Origin: Helicobacter trogontum | GTDB lineage: Bacteria; Campylobacterota; Campylobacteria; Campylobacterales; Helicobacteraceae | Assembly (NCBI RefSeq): GCF_000765905.2 | Contig: NZ_JRPL02000010.1 | Span: forward strand, 19,803 to 83,802 | Direction: 5' to 3' | DNA: 64,000 nt | Program-made: the position numbers and the translations under genes | Shown: positions 18,677 through 27,506 of the stretch, piece by piece | Position numbering within the stretch: the first letter of the stretch is position 1 | Layout of the letters: every line of letters starts with the position of its first letter | The notes under the pieces: generated by a model | Told to the model about the DNA's origin: nothing | Seen by the model: the letters and a program-made list of their open reading frames with translations, nothing else | The model's database searches: none

Positions 18677-19482
18677 ACACGTGCCTTTGATAATACTACA
18701 AATATAACGCAACAACTAGATGTTATAAACGCAGCTAAAAACAATTTTATAAAATCTGGTGGAATACGAAAAATACTTAAACCTATATTTAGTGTTTGCA
18801 ATGTATCAAGCGTGACTTGTAGATTTGCTATATAAAACACAAGAATGACGATAAAAAAGCTTGCTAAAAAGGAATCAATTAAAGCGAGTTTAAAAAGGCT
18901 TCTATTTCTTATCCAAATGTTTGCTCCCATAATATCCATAATTTCCATTTTATCCTTATTCACATAACGCCAGATTTCAATCTGTTTTAGCATAAGCATA
19001 AAGCTAACAACTGCTAAAATCACTGCAAAGGTAATCACGCTAAATTTAATAAAACTCAGCAAAGTGTAGTTTTCTAAATGTCTTTTTGAAAACGTATCAA
19101 CAGATAGGACATTAGGATTTTTTTTCAAAACTGCTTCAATTGCACTCAATCTTTCTGTGCTCGGAAAATACTCCAAACTTAAGCTATAAAAATAAGGCAA
19201 TTGTCTTGTTAAATTTGTAAGATTTGCCTCATTGATATCTCTTGTAAGTTTTGCTATAGAATCTTTTGGATTAATTTCAATTAAGGCTTTTGCTTCGACT
19301 ATTTTTTTACGCACAGAATCAAATGTAATCGGTTTTTTTGCAGTGATTCCAATCGCATATTTTTGTGTAATAAATCGTTCCTGATTTGCTACAATTCGTT
19401 CTAAAATAAGCAGGCATTGCAAACTAAAAAGCATAGTGATAAGTGGGATAAGCAATGAAAGATGTTGTTTAAGCGTATTCAT
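18673..19482 (-). CDS. ftsX: Cell division ABC transporter permease FtsX
   Basis: 269-residue inner-membrane partner of FtsE, which transmits ATP hydrolysis to the periplasmic EnvC-like protein. Four membrane segments: N-terminal LSLLIPLITMLFSLQCLLIL, then after a periplasmic loop (residues about 35-140, with LSAIEAVLKKNPNVLSVDTF) three helices around residues 145-165, 200-220 and 240-262. The loop is the expected EnvC-binding part. The start overlaps the ftsE stop region by 14 bases; the stop overlaps envC. Confidence 0.93.
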   Translation of the reverse strand: MNTLKQHLSLLIPLITMLFSLQCLLILERIVANQERFITQKYAIGITAKKPITFDSVRKKIVEAKALIEINPKDSIAKLTRDINEANLTNLTRQLPYFYSLSLEYFPSTERLSAIEAVLKKNPNVLSVDTFSKRHLENYTLLSFIKFSVITFAVILAVVSFMLMLKQIEIWRYVNKDKMEIMDIMGANIWIRNRSLFKLALIDSFLASFFIVILVFYIANLQVTLDTLQTLNIGLSIFRIPPDFIKLFLAAFITSSCCVIFVVLSKARV

Positions 19483-20140
19483 GAATCAAACCCTCTTTAA
19501 TTTCTATTTTTCTATATTTAAGATTAAGATGTTTGGGGACTCTATGTGTTACAACAACTACTGTGATGTTTAATTGCTCATTTGATGATTTTAAGAGTCC
19601 CCAAATCATATCACTAGAATAATCATCAAGATTCCCTGTTGGCTCATCGCAGAGAATAAGTCGTGGTCTGTGTGCTATTGCTCGTGCTAATGCAACCCTT
19701 TGTTGCTCTCCACCACTTAATTCCTGCGGATACTTATTGGCTTTATGCAAAAGGCTGATATGAGAGAGTAGTTTTTCTGCTTGAGTTTTTATCTCTGTTT
19801 TAGGAAACTTATTGATAATCATGGGTAATGCAATATTTTTTTCTACATTCCAATCTTGTATAAGCTTATAATCTTGAAAGACAATTCCCATTCTACGTCG
19901 CAAAAGCATTAATTTATGATTGCTAATCCGTTTCATGTTAGAACGCAAAACACTAAGCTCTCCTTCCTGCACACTTATGTTACCATAAATGGAGCGTAAA
20001 AGTGTGCTTTTGCCACTACCACTCGCACCTGTTATGAATACAAAATCTTTAGGATATATACTGAAATTTGCATTTTTTATTACAAGGCCTGTGCGTTTGT
20101 AGCCTAAACAAAGTTGTTTTGCTTTAATAATTGTATCCAT
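19469..20140 (-). CDS. ftsE: Cell division ABC transporter ATPase FtsE
   Basis: 223-residue ABC ATPase. Walker [20 protein letters not shown]-loop [20 protein letters not shown] (a strong FtsE signature), ABC signature [19 protein letters not shown], Walker [18 protein letters not shown], switch [11 protein letters not shown]. Works in the cytoplasm with FtsX to control septal peptidoglycan hydrolysis. Cotranscribed with trmB upstream (10-base gap) and ftsX downstream. Confidence 0.96.
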   Translation of the reverse strand: MDTIIKAKQLCLGYKRTGLVIKNANFSIYPKDFVFITGASGSGKSTLLRSIYGNISVQEGELSVLRSNMKRISNHKLMLLRRRMGIVFQDYKLIQDWNVEKNIALPMIINKFPKTEIKTQAEKLLSHISLLHKANKYPQELSGGEQQRVALARAIAHRPRLILCDEPTGNLDDYSSDMIWGLLKSSNEQLNITVVVVTHRVPKHLNLKYRKIEIKEGLIHEYA

Positions 20141-20150
20141 TTATAACCTT

Positions 20151-21353
20151 TTAGTTGCTAGTCATCTGCACATGTTCTTTGTATGCGTCCTGCAATATTT
20201 TACATAAAAAATTATGTGCTTGTATATGTGAATGTATGCGTAGAGGATTTTTCAAGTAATGCAGCTCCTTGTTTTGATCCAAGATTAAATACGTATTAAA
20301 AGGCATATAAAAACTACCAAAGGTCAAATTGGCAATATTTATATTTTCATGTGCACTAGTTTGCGTAGAATATACATCACCAATGCTAATAAAAATAGAA
20401 TCTTGTATCCATTTTTTATTGCTCAAAGATTCTAAGCCTTTATCTAATTTAGGTAAAGCAAATGTACTATCAAGATTATCTTGGATATGCTGTTTAAAAT
20501 CATGCTGAAAGATATGCATTTCATAAATATCTTTTTTCATGTTACTCCATCGTGCTTCATATTTACTCACAATATCGATATGCTTATTTTTTAGAATCTC
20601 AAAATGTGTGTAATCCGCGCTCATTGCTTCTTTGATACCATCTAGCACGTATTCATAATCATCACTACGCAGATTAATATATCCATCACTCTTTAAGATT
20701 CTAAAGCTATTTTCAAGAAAGTCTCGATGAAATACCCTTCTATGTTTTGCTTTATTCCAAGGAACTGGAAAATGTAAAAATAGGGTTTCAACACTTTTTG
20801 TATTTAGAGCTTGAATACCTAACCTTGCATCAAAATTGCAAATAAATAGATTTTTTAGGTTATATAGCTCTATTGCATTTATCACCTGTCTCACTGATGG
20901 CGTATGTATCTCAAATCCCAAAACAATCTTTTGTGGATTTTTCTTTGCCAAATCAAGTATATGTCGCCCACTACCAAAGCCTATTTCAATATAATCTGGT
21001 TTTAATGTTGCTAATTGATCAATATTAATTAGATAGCCTAGCTGCATACCTCTTGTATGTTTATTTTGTGTTTGATTTAGATTGTGTGCGACCACATCAA
21101 GCTTGGAAGCTATAAATTGCAATACTTTTTTAATCAGCAAAAGATTACTTGGTCGAGTGATTTTATCAACTTTATATAAGAAATCGTGTGTCCTTTTTAT
21201 ACATCTTATAAAAAACACTTGTTCATTATAAAAAATAGGAATTAACATGAGATTATTAAACCTCTTATTAATCAGCATTTCTTTTATTACAAAATCATCA
21301 TGCTTTATATCATTGTCATACACAAACATATTTTTGCTAATAAAGTGTGGCAT
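20151..21353 (-). CDS. trmB: tRNA (guanine-N7)-methyltransferase TrmB
   Basis: SAM-dependent methylation of G46 in tRNA. 400 residues, much longer than the roughly 230 of most TrmB; epsilonproteobacterial forms carry an N-terminal extension of about 120 residues and a C-terminal tail, as here. Core motifs: SAM loop IEIGFGSGRHILDLAKKNP, GFEIHTPSVRQVI, and the signature FLHFPVPWNKAKHRRVF. In the same operon as ftsE and the FN3 lipoprotein, the order I recall from H. pylori. Confidence 0.92.
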   Translation of the reverse strand: MPHFISKNMFVYDNDIKHDDFVIKEMLINKRFNNLMLIPIFYNEQVFFIRCIKRTHDFLYKVDKITRPSNLLLIKKVLQFIASKLDVVAHNLNQTQNKHTRGMQLGYLINIDQLATLKPDYIEIGFGSGRHILDLAKKNPQKIVLGFEIHTPSVRQVINAIELYNLKNLFICNFDARLGIQALNTKSVETLFLHFPVPWNKAKHRRVFHRDFLENSFRILKSDGYINLRSDDYEYVLDGIKEAMSADYTHFEILKNKHIDIVSKYEARWSNMKKDIYEMHIFQHDFKQHIQDNLDSTFALPKLDKGLESLSNKKWIQDSIFISIGDVYSTQTSAHENINIANLTFGSFYMPFNTYLILDQNKELHYLKNPLRIHSHIQAHNFLCKILQDAYKEHVQMTSN

Positions 21354-21363
21354 ATACTAAGCC

Positions 21364-22692
21364 TTATTTTTTTATTGAATCTTGCTTTGCTGTAGGCAAA
21401 CTTTGTGGAACTGGCTGTAAACTTGGTATATTCGGTGCTACTGGTTGTGGAGCCAACTGCAACACAACCTGCCTACTTCGACTTGATTCTATACCATTTT
21501 TATCCATACAAGTAACATGATATGTATAACTTATACCTTCTTTTATACTTTTATCTATAAAACTTGTATTTTGCTCTTGATTAAATTTATCTCTTGTACC
21601 ATCACTACCACTACGATATACCATGCAGTTGAGCGCACGACCATCACTTGCTTTTTCCCATGTGATTATTGCACTTGTGCTTTCGATTGCACCTTTTGTA
21701 AGAATGGGTGGCATTGGTGGTGGCAATGTCTGTCCGCCAACACCACTTTCTTGTAAGTTTGACTCTAATTTATACTTATCAATTGCACTGATTTTATAAT
21801 ATCTTATAGCTCCATGTGAATCAATTTTATCAATATATGATTCTCTTGTTACAAATGCTAATTTTCTGTAATTATTATCTGGGGTATCTGACACATAAAT
21901 ATTATACCCAATAACATCTTTAGACTCGCTTTTATCCCACTCCAACCAGATTGCATGCATTTTATTTTGTGTAGTTTTAATGCCTGCTACAATGGGCGGT
22001 AATGCTCTTGTTCTGCCGACTACTAACTGACTTGGTACAGACTTGGCTCCTTCGTGACTTTGTGCTATGATTCTATACGTGTGTTCCACACCATTTTCTA
22101 CATTCCTATCAAAAAACTCTACCAACATGCGATTTGTAGTAGAACCAATAGCAACAAATTTCCCTTGCTTTTCTTGCCTTTCAATAATGTAATTTTTTAC
22201 AATAGGATTTGGGCTAGGACTCCAAAAAATCTTAATCTTTTGTGCATAATCTTGCGAGGCATATACAAAACTTACAGGGTCGATAAAAGAAGTTTTTACT
22301 TTTAGCGGTGCACTTTTCCTGGAGACTTTAGAATCTTTTCCTACAGCTGCAATGGCATATGTATATTCAGTTTGTGGCTCTAGCTTATCATCATAATAGT
22401 GTGTTGAAAAAGCATTTTTTATAAAAGCAATTGATTTAAATTCCTTCTTCTTATTCTCTCTATAAATCACATAACCATCAATATTTGTCGTATCTTCTGG
22501 CGTTTTCCATTCAAAGCCAACAGAGGTTACATCAGGCAACGCACGAAAAGTTTTAACAATGGGTAAATTTGGATCTATCTCATCCTTTATACCCATAAAA
22601 TTAAAAATATTAGATGAAGAACATGCGGAAAATAAAATTAAATGCAGTAATAAGATCAACACAATAAGGCATTGTCTATACATAGAAATCAT
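21364..22692 (-). CDS. Lipoprotein with four fibronectin type III-like repeats
   Basis: 442 residues. Signal peptide VLILLLHLILFSAC with lipobox LFSAC, so a lipid-anchored envelope protein. Four FN3-like units follow, each with the W and Y/I-Y pattern: VGFEWKTPEDTTNIDGYVIY (about 56-75), IKIFWSPSPNPIVKNYII, AIWLEWDKSESKDVIGYNIY, AIITWEKASDGRALNCMVY. The C terminus is proline- and glutamine-rich (VAPNIPSLQPVPQSLP). AAGGAG sits 10 bases before the ATG. It lies between rluD and trmB, matching the position of HP0746. Function unknown; adhesion or protein-protein contact is a guess. Confidence 0.85.
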   Translation of the reverse strand: MISMYRQCLIVLILLLHLILFSACSSSNIFNFMGIKDEIDPNLPIVKTFRALPDVTSVGFEWKTPEDTTNIDGYVIYRENKKKEFKSIAFIKNAFSTHYYDDKLEPQTEYTYAIAAVGKDSKVSRKSAPLKVKTSFIDPVSFVYASQDYAQKIKIFWSPSPNPIVKNYIIERQEKQGKFVAIGSTTNRMLVEFFDRNVENGVEHTYRIIAQSHEGAKSVPSQLVVGRTRALPPIVAGIKTTQNKMHAIWLEWDKSESKDVIGYNIYVSDTPDNNYRKLAFVTRESYIDKIDSHGAIRYYKISAIDKYKLESNLQESGVGGQTLPPPMPPILTKGAIESTSAIITWEKASDGRALNCMVYRSGSDGTRDKFNQEQNTSFIDKSIKEGISYTYHVTCMDKNGIESSRSRQVVLQLAPQPVAPNIPSLQPVPQSLPTAKQDSIKK

Positions 22693-22721
22693 AATATTAA
22701 TACTCCTTAATTATCTTTTAC

Positions 22722-23711
22722 TTAGAATCTAGTCTGTTGCAATTCAATTTTCCATTGCAATAAAAATGCTTCTAATTTGCTCTCATAGTCAATAAAATTC
22801 TCTTCTAGGAATTTTAGCAAATCTTTAGGTATTTTTGCACTAAAAACATTTCCATCAAAATAAAGTAGTTGCGCGTGTAATAGCATTTTTGTTTTATATG
22901 AGCTTTTAAGATTTTCTGGACTATATAATATATCGCCATAAATATAGCGTTGCAGTGTGCTTAAATGCACGCGTATTTGATGTGTCCTGCCACTAAAAAG
23001 TCGCACACCTATAAGCTCAAATACTCCATTTCTACTTTCCATAATTTTTCTAAATTCACTTTTAGAATCTCTTGCATAAGGATACTTTGCTTTATCAAGT
23101 TTTGCCATTTTTAAACGATTATTAGGGTTTCTACCCATATGACATTCTACAAAAGTATTGTGTTGCAATGCCTTATTGATAACACAAATATAGATTCTGC
23201 CCATTGTGCGATTTTGCAACATTTCTGCAAAACGCAAATGGCTAGCATTATTTTTTGCAACTAGAATTGCTCCACTTGTATCCTTATCAAGTCTATGCAC
23301 AATCCCAAATCGGAGTTCGCCATTAATCGTTGATAATTCATAGTTGTTTGCTTGTAAATAATCAGTCAATGTAATCTCTTTGACACTTGGGGCATGATGA
23401 ACTACTAAGTTTCTAGGTTTATTTAGAATAATATAATCATTGTTTTCATGTATAATTTCTATCTCTAGTTTTTGTATTAATTCTTCTTTATTAGCATCGT
23501 GCTGTTGTGATGCATTGTATGTTGTATAAATTTGAATACAAGCCCCTTTTTTTAGAATTTTACCTTTTTTTGCGACTTGTTCATCGATTTTTACAAGTTT
23601 AGATTCTATCCATTGACTAGCTTGTGAACGTGAAATATGTAAAATCTCTTGCAATGCACTATCAAGCCTTGAATAACCATGTAAAATGCAAAAATGATAA
23701 AGCAGTTTCAT
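22722..23711 (-). CDS. rluD: RluD/RluA-family 23S rRNA pseudouridine synthase
   Basis: 329 residues. An N-terminal S4-like RNA-binding domain (SRLDSALQEILHISRSQASQWI, shown to 20: LDSALQEILHISRSQASQWI) precedes the RluA catalytic domain. The catalytic aspartate is in GIVHRLDKDTSGAILVAKN. Further family motifs: IILNKPRNLVVHHAP, GRTHQIRVHL and GDILY. Which rRNA positions it modifies cannot be told; RluD-type is favoured by the S4 domain and by location next to the FN3/trmB genes. Confidence 0.92.
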   Translation of the reverse strand: MKLLYHFCILHGYSRLDSALQEILHISRSQASQWIESKLVKIDEQVAKKGKILKKGACIQIYTTYNASQQHDANKEELIQKLEIEIIHENNDYIILNKPRNLVVHHAPSVKEITLTDYLQANNYELSTINGELRFGIVHRLDKDTSGAILVAKNNASHLRFAEMLQNRTMGRIYICVINKALQHNTFVECHMGRNPNNRLKMAKLDKAKYPYARDSKSEFRKIMESRNGVFELIGVRLFSGRTHQIRVHLSTLQRYIYGDILYSPENLKSSYKTKMLLHAQLLYFDGNVFSAKIPKDLLKFLEENFIDYESKLEAFLLQWKIELQQTRF

Positions 23712-23762
23712 TTGTTATCCTTTGATTATAAAATTAATAAACGAATTTTAGCGAAAACTTGC

Positions 23763-23768
23763 TATAAT
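23763..23768 (+). promoter_or_regulatory. -10 box for the structured RNA upstream of purD
   Basis: TTGCTATAATTCC on the plus strand. Predicted transcription start near 23774-23776, right at the base of the closing stem of the RNA. Confidence 0.6.
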
Positions 23769-23773
23769 TCCGT

Positions 23774-24010
23774 TGCCTGGAGATTTCGTGTTTCTCTTTT
23801 ATAATTGGTAGTCTATTTAAAATATATTTTTGGGTTGAGCCTAGAGTTATGTGTGTCAGCATTTCTGCTCTATGTTTACATAGTGAAGGACTTTGTTTTG
23901 GTTTTAGGATCTGCCGCCTAATTAGCTCGCAAAACCCTATTGTTGTAGCTTTAGTTGGGCTTACACAATACACAGGAGTAGCGAATCTTTGGGTATTTCA
24001 ACAAAGATTT
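23774..24010 (+). ncRNA. ssrS: Structured RNA, probable 6S RNA (or purD leader)
   Basis: Begins just after a TATAAT box. CCTGGAGATTTCGT (23776-23789) can pair with GCGAATCTTTGGG (23981-23993) in about 13 pairs, closing a roughly 215-base domain. Inside, GGGTTGAGCCTAG (from 23831) pairs with CTAATTAGCTCGCAAAACCC (ending 23937), capped by the hairpin CTATGT-TT-ACATAG. Between the two helices the 3' side holds a local hairpin, TATTGT...ACAATA (23938-23970). A long closing stem, a bubble with a 3'-side hairpin and an apical arm is the 6S layout, and the closing-stem bases resemble the E. coli 6S ends. The alternative is a cis-acting purD leader, as purD starts at 24030. Confidence 0.6.
23984..24009 (+). 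terminator. Hairpin at the 3' end of the structured RNA
   Basis: AATCTTTG (23984-23991), a 10-base loop, and CAAAGATT (24002-24009). It uses the same bases as the 3' arm of the closing stem, so the two structures exclude each other. No T-run follows, so it may be a processing or attenuation hairpin rather than a classic terminator. Confidence 0.45.
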
Positions 24011-24029
24011 CTAATTATAAAGGCATATT

Positions 24030-25355
24030 TTGCATAATTCATATAATACATTACAATCTATTCGCGTCTTAATTATTGGCAATGGTGGAAGAGAATATAG
24101 CATTGCCCTTGCACTACAACAAGATAAAAAAGTAAAACAAATTTTTTTTAGTCCAGAAAATCCAGCTGCTACATTATTTTTTAATGCTGGACATTTCAGC
24201 TATAGTAGCCATGATGAATTGTTGGCACATATACAAACACATAAGATTGATTTTGTTATTATCGGACCAGAAGCTCCTCTTATGCAAGGTATAAGTGACT
24301 TTTTGGTACATCACAATATTCTTGTTTTTGGTCCAAGCTATGCGAATGCAAAGCTTGAGGGATCAAAAGCGTATATGAAATCTTTTATTCATAATCTTGG
24401 TATTCCAACCGCAAAATACAAGGAAATAACTCAAGCGAGCATAGAAGAAGGATATGACTTCATAGACACCCTACCCTTGCCTATTGTTCTTAAAGCAAGT
24501 GGACTTTGCGGCGGTAAAGGTGTGCTTATACTTGATTCTAAAGAGGAAGCAAAAAACAAGTTATTGCTCATGTTGGAAGGCAAACTCTTTGGTGATGCAG
24601 GAAAAGAAGTTGTTATTGAAGAATTTTTAGATGGCTATGAACTCTCTGTGTTTGCATTAAGCAATGGCAGTGATTATGTGGTTTTACCAGCTTGCCAGGA
24701 TCATAAGCGTTTGCTTGATGATGATAAAGGACCAAATACAGGTGGTATGGGTGCTTATACAAATCTCCCTGCAAAGCTTTACAATAAAGAACTGGAGACA
24801 AAGATTAAAGACAAGATCCTCACTCCAACTTTTGATGCATTAAAAAAGATGGGTACACCTTACAAGGGTGTAATTTTTGCGGGTATTATGGTGGTAAAAA
24901 ATGAGCCCTATTTGCTTGAATACAATGTGCGTTTTGGTGATCCAGAATGTGAAGTATTGATGCCACTCTTAAAGACTTCAGCATTGGAGCTTATGTATAG
25001 TTATGCTAAGGGTGAGAGTTTGGAATCTATAATCTTCAATGATATTTGTGTTGTATGTGTTGTGATGAGTAGTAGCGATTACGTACAGGATTCTAAATCA
25101 AGTGATTACCCAGCAAAAATCAGCTTTGATAATATAGATCCAAAAAATATAACAGCAGACAATGGACATCTCGTATTTGCTAATACAAGCTTAAAAGATT
25201 CCATATTATATGCAAATAGCGGACGAAGCATTGTTGCAGTTGGTAAGGGTAAAAGCCTAAAAGAAGCTAGAGATAACGCATACGCATTGGTGGAAAAAGT
25301 AGATTTTAAAGGGAAGCATTACAGAAGAGATATTGCATATCAAGCATTGCAATAG
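24030..25355 (+). CDS. purD: Phosphoribosylamine-glycine ligase PurD
   Basis: Second step of purine synthesis: ATP-dependent joining of glycine to phosphoribosylamine, the product of PurF. 441 residues. N-terminal VLIIGNGGREYSIALALQQD, IIGPEAPLMQGI, the ATP-grasp domain with PLPIVLKASGLCGGKGVLI and VVIEEFLDGYELSVFALS, and the PurD signature YNVRFGDPECEVLMPLL. Start TTG preceded by AAAGG at 24019-24023. It lies directly downstream of the structured RNA and may be transcribed from that promoter. Confidence 0.95.
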   Translation: MHNSYNTLQSIRVLIIGNGGREYSIALALQQDKKVKQIFFSPENPAATLFFNAGHFSYSSHDELLAHIQTHKIDFVIIGPEAPLMQGISDFLVHHNILVFGPSYANAKLEGSKAYMKSFIHNLGIPTAKYKEITQASIEEGYDFIDTLPLPIVLKASGLCGGKGVLILDSKEEAKNKLLLMLEGKLFGDAGKEVVIEEFLDGYELSVFALSNGSDYVVLPACQDHKRLLDDDKGPNTGGMGAYTNLPAKLYNKELETKIKDKILTPTFDALKKMGTPYKGVIFAGIMVVKNEPYLLEYNVRFGDPECEVLMPLLKTSALELMYSYAKGESLESIIFNDICVVCVVMSSSDYVQDSKSSDYPAKISFDNIDPKNITADNGHLVFANTSLKDSILYANSGRSIVAVGKGKSLKEARDNAYALVEKVDFKGKHYRRDIAYQALQ

Positions 25356-25728
25356 CAAAATAATGCTCTCGTTTGGCACATAAGATTGTGTATTTTTAGA
25401 ATCCAATCTAATACCTACCCTTAAATAAGCCCTTAGTTCCAATCGTCTCAAAAAAATATTCAAATGTTTTTACAACAATATCGTATTCTATATCCTTAGA
25501 TTCTTGATGAAAACTTGTAGTTTTATTAGCATTTATCTTTCATTCTTCAATAGATCAGCAATAAAAAGTTAAGTTGATAATAAAGAATTTATCTTAGTGT
25601 ATAATTGGATACTTCTTACCCATATAGTCAAAATAATATTGAATAACCACATTCTCATTGATCTCTAAAGATTTTTTACATTCTCTCAAATGTTTTAACC
25701 AAATTTCTTACACAATAAATACATATAC
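25356..25728. other. 373-base intergenic region without a recognised gene
   Basis: AT-rich gap between the convergent genes purD and dnaG. No credible coding frame, repeat or RNA structure seen. Confidence 0.55.
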
Positions 25729-27384
25729 CTATTGCATTACACTGACAGATACAAGCTCCCCACTTCTTAATTTTGCTATACCTTCACGCAGATTCTTTAT
25801 TTGTTGAAATTTTAAATTAGATTCAATGGGTGAAATCGCAATTTTTGGCAACATATCTTGTGCATATTGTAATAGAAATATACGCAATTGTTCCCTAAAC
25901 TCCTCATTGCTTAAAATCTTTGCTTGTGTTCTAAAACGTAACGCATAGATTCTGTCATTATTATAATCTTGCCTACAAATTAACTGGAATTCATGACGAT
26001 ATATTTGGAAATGTTCCTCATTTAAGAAGTTGATTGCGAAATAAAAATGCTCTTTATTCTCTAGCATATTATATAAAATACTTTCTTCTGCAAAATTATT
26101 TGTTGTATCCACTTTTACTTCTGTGCTTTTTGTTTTTTTATTCTTTGTTTCCAAATAAATGGGGCTAATATGTAGCAATGAGGCACATTTTTGTTTATAT
26201 TCATCTTGCAAAAATGGTGTAAGTGTATGTAAATATTCTTTGCAAACTTGTAGTGCATTTTGTTTTTGCATGGGATTATTTAAATCAAAATCCTTGACAA
26301 TATGATTAAGCACGAATTCTACAAAAGGAGTTGCCATATGGAGTGCCTCTTTAAAAAGCTCAACCTTATTTTGTGCGACCATGTCGGCTGGGTCTAATCC
26401 ATCTTTTAATATAATAACACCACCATCTTTATTATTTTGTGATAAGAATTTTGCTGCTTTAAATGCCGCGTTGATACCAGCATTATCACCATCATAGCAT
26501 ATATATATACGTGGATTATCCTTGTTTAGTAAATATAGATGCCCTTCATTTAAAGCTGTTCCAAGTGTTGCTACTACATTTTTAAATCCTGCTTGATGCA
26601 ACATGATTACATCAAGATAACCCTCACACACAATAATACTTTTTTGCTTATATATCATTTGTTTTGCCAAATGATATCCATAGAGAATTTTTGATTTATT
26701 AAAGATTTTGCTCTGTGGAGAATTAAGATATTTTGCCACATTCTTATCTGCACTCAGTGTCCTTCCACCAAAACCCACAACAACACCAGTGCTTGAATAT
26801 ATAGGAAAAATAATGCGGTTTGCAAAACGTGCATAATCCTTGTCGTTACCTTGTGTTAAAATACCACACTCAAGAGCTTCTTTGCGACTAAACCTTTGTT
26901 CATCAAGAAAACGCAAGGTATCATAACTATTACCACTATACCCTATTTCAAACTCATTTATAGAATCTTCGCTAATAGCACGTGAAAAGAGGTATTGTAA
27001 TATCTCTTCATGTTTAAAAAGTTTATTGTGATAAAATAGAGCAAGAGAGGGCAATAAATGACTTTTTTTGGTTTCAGTATAGCCTTTCTCGTATGCCAAT
27101 GTTACATTGAATAGTGCAGCAATCTTTTGCACCGCATCATGAAAGGATAAACGCTCATACTCCATAACAAAGCGTATCGCGTTACCACTAGCACCACACG
27201 CATGACAATGATACAAACCTTTGATGGCACTGATTGACATACTTGGAGTTTTATCATCATGAAAAGGACACAACGCCATAAAGTTTGCACCAACTTTTCG
27301 CACATCAATATATTGTGTAACAACATCCACAATATCAATTGCTTCATATAAGTGTGCTAAACTTGCTTCTGTGAATCTTGCCAT
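25729..27384 (-). CDS. dnaG: DNA primase DnaG
   Basis: Synthesises RNA primers at the replication fork. 551 residues. The N-terminal CHC2 zinc finger is complete (ALCPFHDDKTPSMSIS then YHCHACGASGNAIRFVM). The catalytic core has the TOPRIM acidic residues in IIVCEGYLDVIMLHQAGF and IYICYDGDNAGINAA, with VVGFGGRTLS before them. The C-terminal 100 residues, expected to bind DnaB, are weakly conserved. dnaB is in the same window but not adjacent. Confidence 0.96.
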   Translation of the reverse strand: MARFTEASLAHLYEAIDIVDVVTQYIDVRKVGANFMALCPFHDDKTPSMSISAIKGLYHCHACGASGNAIRFVMEYERLSFHDAVQKIAALFNVTLAYEKGYTETKKSHLLPSLALFYHNKLFKHEEILQYLFSRAISEDSINEFEIGYSGNSYDTLRFLDEQRFSRKEALECGILTQGNDKDYARFANRIIFPIYSSTGVVVGFGGRTLSADKNVAKYLNSPQSKIFNKSKILYGYHLAKQMIYKQKSIIVCEGYLDVIMLHQAGFKNVVATLGTALNEGHLYLLNKDNPRIYICYDGDNAGINAAFKAAKFLSQNNKDGGVIILKDGLDPADMVAQNKVELFKEALHMATPFVEFVLNHIVKDFDLNNPMQKQNALQVCKEYLHTLTPFLQDEYKQKCASLLHISPIYLETKNKKTKSTEVKVDTTNNFAEESILYNMLENKEHFYFAINFLNEEHFQIYRHEFQLICRQDYNNDRIYALRFRTQAKILSNEEFREQLRIFLLQYAQDMLPKIAISPIESNLKFQQIKNLREGIAKLRSGELVSVSVMQ

Positions 27385-27506
27385 TTTATCCTCTTAGCCT
27401 TAGTATTATCAAGTGCTTTTATAAGATGATATTGTAACTAGTTTTTAATGAAAGAATGTGCATATATTGCAAAACATATCTTGTGTTGATTGATGATTAA
27501 AGTAGT

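Noticed and set aside
23849..24037. 62-residue plus-strand ORF upstream of purD
   Set aside because: It lies inside the structured RNA, overlaps purD and has no ribosome binding site; its composition is not protein-like.
24142..24149. T8 run inside purD as a phase-variable tract
   Set aside because: purD is a core purine gene, in frame and complete; A/T runs of this size occur by chance here.
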